A stretch of DNA of 64,000 nucleotides. Origin: Papio anubis. Its lineage: Eukaryota > Chordata > Mammalia > Primates > Cercopithecidae. The notes under the pieces were generated by a model that worked only from the letters and a program-made list of their open reading frames with translations, did not search any database and was not told the DNA's origin. Below are positions 58,280-64,000 of the stretch, one piece after another; position 1 is the stretch's first letter; every line of letters starts with the position of its first letter. The stretch lies in assembly GCF_008728515.1 (NCBI RefSeq), contig NC_044981.1, forward strand, positions 5,694,538 through 5,758,537, read 5' to 3'. A program made the position numbers and the translations under genes.

Positions 58280-58800
58280 GAGTCATTTGGAATGCATTGG
58301 GCTGCAAGTAATAGAAACCCTAATTCATCACAATTGGAACAATTAGATGGTTTGTTATCTCACATAATAAGAAGTCTGGGGGAATGGCCGTTCCAGGGTT
58401 GATTAATTCACCAGCTTGCCAGTGTCTTAAAGATCCAGGTCATTTCTATTTTTCTACTCTGCCATCCCCAGTGTTTTGGCTTATCCTCATAGACTTCTCT
58501 CTTAATGGACTCAAGATGCTTTGGTTTCAGGAACAACACACAGAGCCCAAATCCAAAGGCAAAAAAGCAAACATTCTTATCTTGTGGCTTTTGTTTCTTT
58601 TGTTTTGTTTTGCTTTTTTGTTGTTATTGTTGTTTTTTTGCAAGAAAAACCTTCCCAGAAGCCCCATCAGCAGATTTCACTTTCAGCTCCATTGGCCCAA
58701 ATTGCATCTCATGCCTGAACCAATTGTTTGGCAGGGGAAATTACTCTGTTCTATCTGGTTTCAACCATGAACTCTCAGTCCTGGGTAAGAAGGCAGCCTA
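58280..58800 (+). mobile_element. Old interspersed repeat, family not assigned
   Basis: Resembles a common mammalian repeat: 'ggctgcaagtaatagaaaccc', then 'ccatccccagtgttttggct' and 'cattggcccaaattgcatctc', 'gaaccaattgtttggcagggg'. A T/G-rich run (about 58590-58640) lies inside. Confidence 0.45.
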
Positions 58801-59285
58801 GCCTTCCCTAAAGGACTTGGTAACTTGGAATAAGATGAGCAAAATCAGAGTTCTACTAACAAGGAAATGGGGGGATGGCAGAGGGGATGGCAACTAACAC
58901 ATCCATATTAAACAAGAGTTCTCTGGTTTCTCTTCTTGAACTTGAGAGGCACAGCCTTCGGGATTTGGGGGATACCCCTTTGTTCATCTCATTTCTTCTC
59001 CTTGGTAGCAAGTAGTTGATAGAATCACACCAGAAAAAATGAGCAAAATGTGACAAAGAAACAACTTTAATACAGTGAGGATACTGGAGAACAGACCAGA
59101 TGTGAGCAGGCAGGGAAGTCTTTAGCAAAATTGTGGAGTGCCCAAAGTTTGGTTTCTGACATGTGGAGCCTTTCTGTTTTGTGTTCTTCCTCCTCACTCC
59201 ATATCCTACCCAAGAAACCCAATATTTTAATATTATCCTCTTTGCTCCATTAAAGCATCAAATATAGTCACACAAGGTTTACATG
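58801..59285. other. No gene or recognised repeat
   Basis: Unique DNA. Confidence 0.5.
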
Positions 59286-59289
59286 ACCA

Positions 59290-59435
59290 AGGAGCGCAGG
59301 ATAGGGATTAAAAAATAGACTTTAAATACCAGCTCTGCCATCTGCTAGCTTTCTGACCATTTTGAGCCTCAAGTTCCTCACCAACAAAGTGAGAATAATG
59401 ATACTACCCAGCGGGTTGTTACCACTGTGTTTATT
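59290..59435 (+). mobile_element. MIR, sense
   Basis: 'taccagctctgccatctgct', 'gcctcaagttcctcacc' and 'gtgagaataatgatactacc' in MIR order. Confidence 0.8.
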
Positions 59436-61079
59436 AGTGCTCATCCTGTTGGAGCAAACTAACTGCTAACAGCTTTGAAATCATGATGGCTTAACAGAAG
59501 TTTGTTTCTTACTAACACGGAGTCTAGTGTCAATGGTCCTGACTGGGTGGCTTTCTGGTGACCTGAGGACTCAAGGATACTACCCTTGCATTTTTAAGTT
59601 GCCACTGTCTTCAACACAGGATCTTTAAGTTTTTGTTGGAAAGTTGTGGCTGCTTAACTTGGCTTGGAAGCGTTTCATTGTTGAGAACTAGGACCCGAGA
59701 TGCAGGGTGGGAACTGGAATAAAAGACTTTGCTATGTGCCTAGGTAGAGATGTGATGAGCATCAAGCTAGTCTCTGCCACATTATTATTTTGGCTGTTGC
59801 TATTATTGTAACTAATACCGTGTATTGAAATGGCCATCATTTTTCAGATGTAACTATGGGCACTAACAGTTCATTGATGTTCATGGCCATAATTCCAGGA
59901 AGCCATTTCTGGGAGCTTATGTACCTTAAATCCCAGTTTGAGGTGTCTAGGGAAGAGAAAATAGACCGTTAAGGATGACAGCAGGGAAGTCTAGTAACTT
60001 CTCTCCTGTCCGTGATACTTAGCATGGTGTTGGACACGGCAGGTGCTGACTCAGTGACTGGGACTTACTCATGGTGGATGCACTACTCTATTTCCTTGGG
60101 TCCCTTTCCCATTTTCATGCCCCTTGGCTCTGAGTTTGCTTTTACTCCCGGTATCCAGAACCCATGCTTCTTTGTGAGAGGGCTGCCCTCATGCTTCTGG
60201 AATCTGCTTTGCCTGTGTACAGAGAGAGTGGGGGGTACCTAGAAACATGCATCCCTCTGAGATGGCCCTTGACCAATGGAGGGAGGGGCTCTCGGTCTCC
60301 AATCCTCCTCTGTGGGAGCAGCCGGGCACCCTGCAAGCATGGGACCTTGCTTGACATTGCACCCTTGCTTGGTTTCTTTCTCACCGTCTTGCATCCTCAC
60401 TTCCCTGCAGGGGACGCTGCCCAATACATCACTTTCTCACAAATCCTCATCTCTAGGATGCTTCTGGGGAAACAGTCTGAGACAGGAGGTAAGCTGAAGA
60501 AGCAGAATTTTGAAGATTCTGGAACCGATTTGAATGGAATAGCCAAGACGGGTCTTTGAGAACATCAGTATTTGCCTCCCACCTCAGTTTTTACATTCAC
60601 AAATTAAAAGATCACACAGGCAGACTTTGGTATGATATGCAGTCCCTGAGCAGTGTGGGGACTCAAAGACATTTATGGCAGCTCATCAGCCTGCATCCAG
60701 TGCTTCAAAGGGTTCTGAGAGACTGGTTCAGCCCACTGCCAGCCAGGTCATCTCAAACCTGAAATGAAAGCAGCAGAGAGGATTATATTTATCAACTGAG
60801 TGAGACTTGCTTTTCTCAACAGGATATTTATGTTGTGAACTGGTAGAATCTGAACTGCAGAATGTAAATTCCCAGACATTCTTCTTAGATGATGCAGTCT
60901 GCCACAGGTGAGGTGCTTTCAGCTTTACGCTGACTATGTATTGATGTAAAGGCATTCCTTACTCTTCTACCTTAATATACGGTCTCTTTGGTTTTAATTA
61001 GGTCTGTCCTTGCTTCTGAACTTCTGATTTCCCCCAAAGGTTGGAGATAATGTTCAGGAATGACTTCAGAGCAGGTACA
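59436..61079. other. No supported gene; unique DNA
   Basis: Frames up to 131 codons (60164-60559 +) with no domain. No repeat recognised. Confidence 0.5.
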
Positions 61080-61550
61080 TACAAAGTACAGCGTGGCATG
61101 TACAAGGCTGTACCTCAAGCCACTTCAGAGGCTACCTTGGCATTGGGCACTATGGTGAACACCATACAGTGCCACCTAGATCCCCCTCAATAAGGACTTG
61201 TAGTCCCTGTGGTGCAGAGTGCTGCTAGCACACAGAGGTTGCCTGGGCTGCAGAGAGCAGCCTTACTGATGTCATGCCTATGCCCATGGGGCCCAAATCT
61301 AATAACTGATCGATGTGGACACATAAAGATCTGGCCATCTCAGACCACATTAAAACAACTCTGAAGGGCCATTTGATCTCCCAAGCCCTGCCCCCGTGGG
61401 ACTGACCAAGGCTGTCTTTGACCTTGGCTCAATTTCTGTTTCAGCATACTGCTTCCTCCTCCTTACACAGGTGTTGACCCCTTAATCGGCATTCTGCACA
61501 AAAAACTCCGTCTTAGGGTCTGCTTTCCAGGGAACCCAACTTGTAATAGT
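61080..61550 (+). mobile_element. LTR-like repeat (ERVL-type), sense
   Basis: 'ggactgaccaaggctgtct', 'tttctgtttcagcatactgc' and 'ggaacccaacttgtaata' resemble the 3' half of an ERVL-class LTR such as MLT2/LTR16 types. The 5' limit is uncertain. Confidence 0.45.
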
Positions 61551-62242
61551 CACACTTCCCTCCCTCACCAACCAGACTCTCCCTGAAGACATCAGGGAGG
61601 AATAAATAGAGTGGTCCTTCAGTGCTGGATGCAGCTTGGCTCTTGCTTTCAAGCCCTCTGGGTGTCTGATAAGGATAGGAAGAGGAGAAAGACTCAAGGG
61701 TGCAGTTTGAGGATTGTATGATGGCAGGGCTACCTCATTTTGATGCAGAGAGAGGGGTAAAGAAGCCTTTGCAGTCTCTGCAGGGGGCCATGCATTATAA
61801 TTCCTGAGCATCTCTAACCGGGGCAGCTCTGTGTTCATTCCAGACATCATCCCAGAGGGACCCCTCTCCTTCATCCTCACACTCAGATGCTGTAGAGGTC
61901 AGCAAATGCTGCCGACTCTTCATTCAAACTGTATTTTGAATCCATCTACCCTTCTCCCTTTCCTCTGCCTCCACCCAAGCCAAAGCCACACCATCTCTTA
62001 CCCAGCTAAAATGTGTCTTACCTCCTTGCAATTCGTTCTCCTCACTATAGCCAGAAAGATTTTTGAATACTGATATTTTTCACTCCTGGGAATTTCCCTG
62101 TTTCTTTTCATAATTGCTAGCTCTTGATTTGTAATAATCTGCTCTCATTTGATATATAGATACCCGCCCACATCTCTCCAAGATACTAAGTATATAGATT
62201 TGAAGTTTCTGTTCTGATTAGACTATTAGCTCGGTTTCCTCA
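61551..62242. other. No gene or recognised repeat
   Basis: Unique DNA. The 132-codon minus frame (61880-61482) overlaps the LTR end and has no domain. Confidence 0.5.
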
Positions 62243-62664
62243 GTTATAAGTTTTTTCTTTTGTTGAGTCTGGTGATGTTCTTGTATGGAGTTTAGCATCT
62301 TCACATGGTTGATGTATTTAGATCGTATGTAAAGCTCTGTGCTTTCTGTTTGTTGTTGAAATGCAGCCTGGTTTCCTTCTGGTCTCTTGGGGTGTGGGTG
62401 GGAGCTGCTGCCTTGGCTTGCATTGTGGGGAAGGCCAGCACAGACCACCAGGCAGGAGCTCACTGTCCCACCTGCGTGTAGAGGCTGCCTGTTCCTCCTC
62501 AGCTCCCACCCACACCCCGAGAGGCCAGAAGGAAACCAGGCTGCATTTCAACAACAAGCAGAAAGCACAGAGCTTTTCATACAATCTAAATACATCAACC
62601 ATGTGAAGATGCTAAACTCCATATAAGAGCATCACCAGACTCAACAAAAGAAAAAACTTGTAAC
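62243..62664. repeat. 165-bp inverted repeat with 92-bp spacer
   Basis: The left arm 62243-62407 and right arm 62500-62664 are reverse complements over exactly 165 bp with no indels. They have 8 differences (about 95 percent). The spacer is 62408-62499. In a plus-strand transcript six of the eight differences are G-U pairs. Arms are not Alu or L1 by eye. Confidence 0.97.
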
Positions 62665-62849
62665 TTATTCCTCCTCGGTGTCATCAGCCATCCAAAGCTT
62701 TGACCTGGTCCCGGCCCCAGATTTCACACTGACAGGTACTGCTGGATGCAGCAGCATCCTTCCTGACCTGGAAATCGTTCAAAATAATGCAACCTAAAGG
62801 CCATCCCACATTTTCTTCCTTCATGACACTAATCACAATGAAGAGTTAG

Positions 62850-62995
62850 TAAATATTTACTCATCTATGGTTGGATTTGCCTACTAGACCAAGGTCTATG
62901 AAGGCAGAGATCAAGTCTGTTTGGGCCACCACCGTGTACCCGGTTCTCAACACTGCACTTGACACACACTTATTTCAAGAAATCGTTATGGAATA
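62850..62995 (+). mobile_element. L2 3' end, sense
   Basis: 'ctactagaccaaggtctatgaagg' style text, 'accgtgtacccggttctcaac' and 'ttatttcaagaaatcgttatg' in L2 order. Confidence 0.65.
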
Positions 62996-64000
62996 ATGTG
63001 TTGTTTAGGCTTCCATAACACCTTTCATTTAAAGAAAGGGTTCTTAGCTCAACACAGTCTGAAAACAACCACAAGACAGGATACCTTATCAAATCAGCAG
63101 CAAAGGGCCTTGTGCTTCTGTGTAGGTTCTGTGGGGAAAGGTACCCAGTGGGGTCTGCTGCACAGGCCCCTTGTCCAGAGGGTGTTACAGTCCTGCGGCT
63201 GTTCTAGGCTGACTCAGGAGCCTGACTTCACCTTCCTGAGAGCAGGGAGCTCATTTTCCTCTGAACTCGCAGCCTGCTGCCAGCAGAGAGAGGCGGAGCC
63301 TGCAGAAACTGCTGCAAGGCCATTATGGGGCATTGGAGGAGACGATTACATTAGCTGCTGGGTCCTGGGGGGCTCAGCAGACAGGAGGTGGAAGAAAGGA
63401 GGGAGGGAGGGCTTCAGCCTGCACCACTTTTGAGTTATCCTGGGGTACCAGCACCCCCACCCTCCCATCAGTACCACTGCCATCTGCACCCACCTGCTCA
63501 TTGCTCTTCACAGTGGTAGCCGCTGCAGTTGGTAAGGGACCTTCCAGAAAAGAGAATGCTCATGCCACTCGAGGAGGAGGGGGCTGTAGAGATCGCAGCG
63601 TCTCTCTGCAGCTCATTTGATAGCTAAGGGAGCTGGCCCAACGTCACACAGGCAGTAATGAGTGAGGCTAGGGCCAGGATGCAAAATTACTGATCCCCAG
63701 GGCACTGGGACTACAGCAAACTGCCCTCTCCTTCTCTCTCTTTTCCTCCTGTCTCATCCCCTTCCACCTTGTCTGCTCCATCTTATTCCCAGCCTCTTAA
63801 CACTTCAGCCCTGTGCCACCACTGCAAAGACACTGCCGTACCACTGACACCCCAGGCTCCTGGGTCACCACCATGCATTTTGCCTACCCCTGCTTGGGGC
63901 TGAGGGACTTGCTGGCCTCTGACCAAAGCTCTCTCTATGGTTTCAAGCGGAATCTGGGAGCTGCAGTATTAATACCAGGGAGGGCCTGCACGAGCCCAGG
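62996..64000. other. No supported gene; unique DNA
   Basis: A 145-codon plus frame (62996-63433) has no domain. A weak antisense MIR-like piece ('caacgtcacacaggcagtaatg') lies at 63630-63690. Confidence 0.5.

Noticed and set aside
1..64000. tRNA, U6, 5S, Y RNA or microRNA genes, operons, riboswitches
   Set aside because: None recognised by eye. The sequence is vertebrate, so bacterial-type features do not apply. A covariance-model scan would be needed to exclude small RNA genes.

Overview
This is a stretch of primate nuclear DNA, almost certainly human or another catarrhine. It carries many Alu elements (old AluJ, AluS-like, one AluY-like), primate L1 with target-site duplications, THE1/MST/MLT1 MaLR LTR elements, a Tigger1 DNA transposon fossil, MIR and L2 remnants, and two intronless processed pseudogenes. 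Base composition is mixed, I see no CpG island, and no protein-coding gene can be supported from sequence alone. Bacterial features such as operons, ribosome binding sites and CRISPR do not apply. The window looks intergenic or deep-intronic.

Layout. 0-7 kb: old L1, a full-length RPL34 processed pseudogene (-), an MLT1-type LTR split by an L1, and an L1 with an inverted 5' tip carrying an AluY-like element. 7-16 kb: an antisense L2 interrupted by an unassigned segment and a complete THE1-type MaLR element, an LTR with a 39-bp minisatellite, then a deep nest (LTR containing a MaLR copy containing two L1 insertions). The larger of these L1s carries a probable 3' transduction. 16-24 kb: Alus, a 7SL-like monomer with a perfect 20-bp duplication, and a second complete MaLR element (+) whose 5' LTR is itself split by a solo LTR. 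24-35 kb: L2 pieces, two LTR-like repeats, Tigger1 (-) containing a 183-bp copy of DNA found 1.4 kb away, a GAPDH processed pseudogene (-) and L1M. 35-48 kb: Alu-in-Alu with a compound microsatellite, L1M and L1MA, a Tigger-like palindromic element split by AluJ, MIR clusters and a 229-bp polypurine tract. 48-64 kb: mostly unique DNA with MIRs, a decamer minisatellite, L1M, L2, an LTR-like element and a 165-bp-arm inverted repeat.

The parts do not form a pathway. The biology here is the insertion history and the structural DNA: nested transposons, a templated local copy, a long hairpin and a splice-donor/E-box-like minisatellite. I did not find a convincing undescribed functional system. The best candidates for a second look are the hairpin at 62.2-62.7 kb, the 183-bp copy inside Tigger1, and the transducing L1. 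Repeat family names come from recognising consensus-like sequence without a search, so subfamily labels are approximate.
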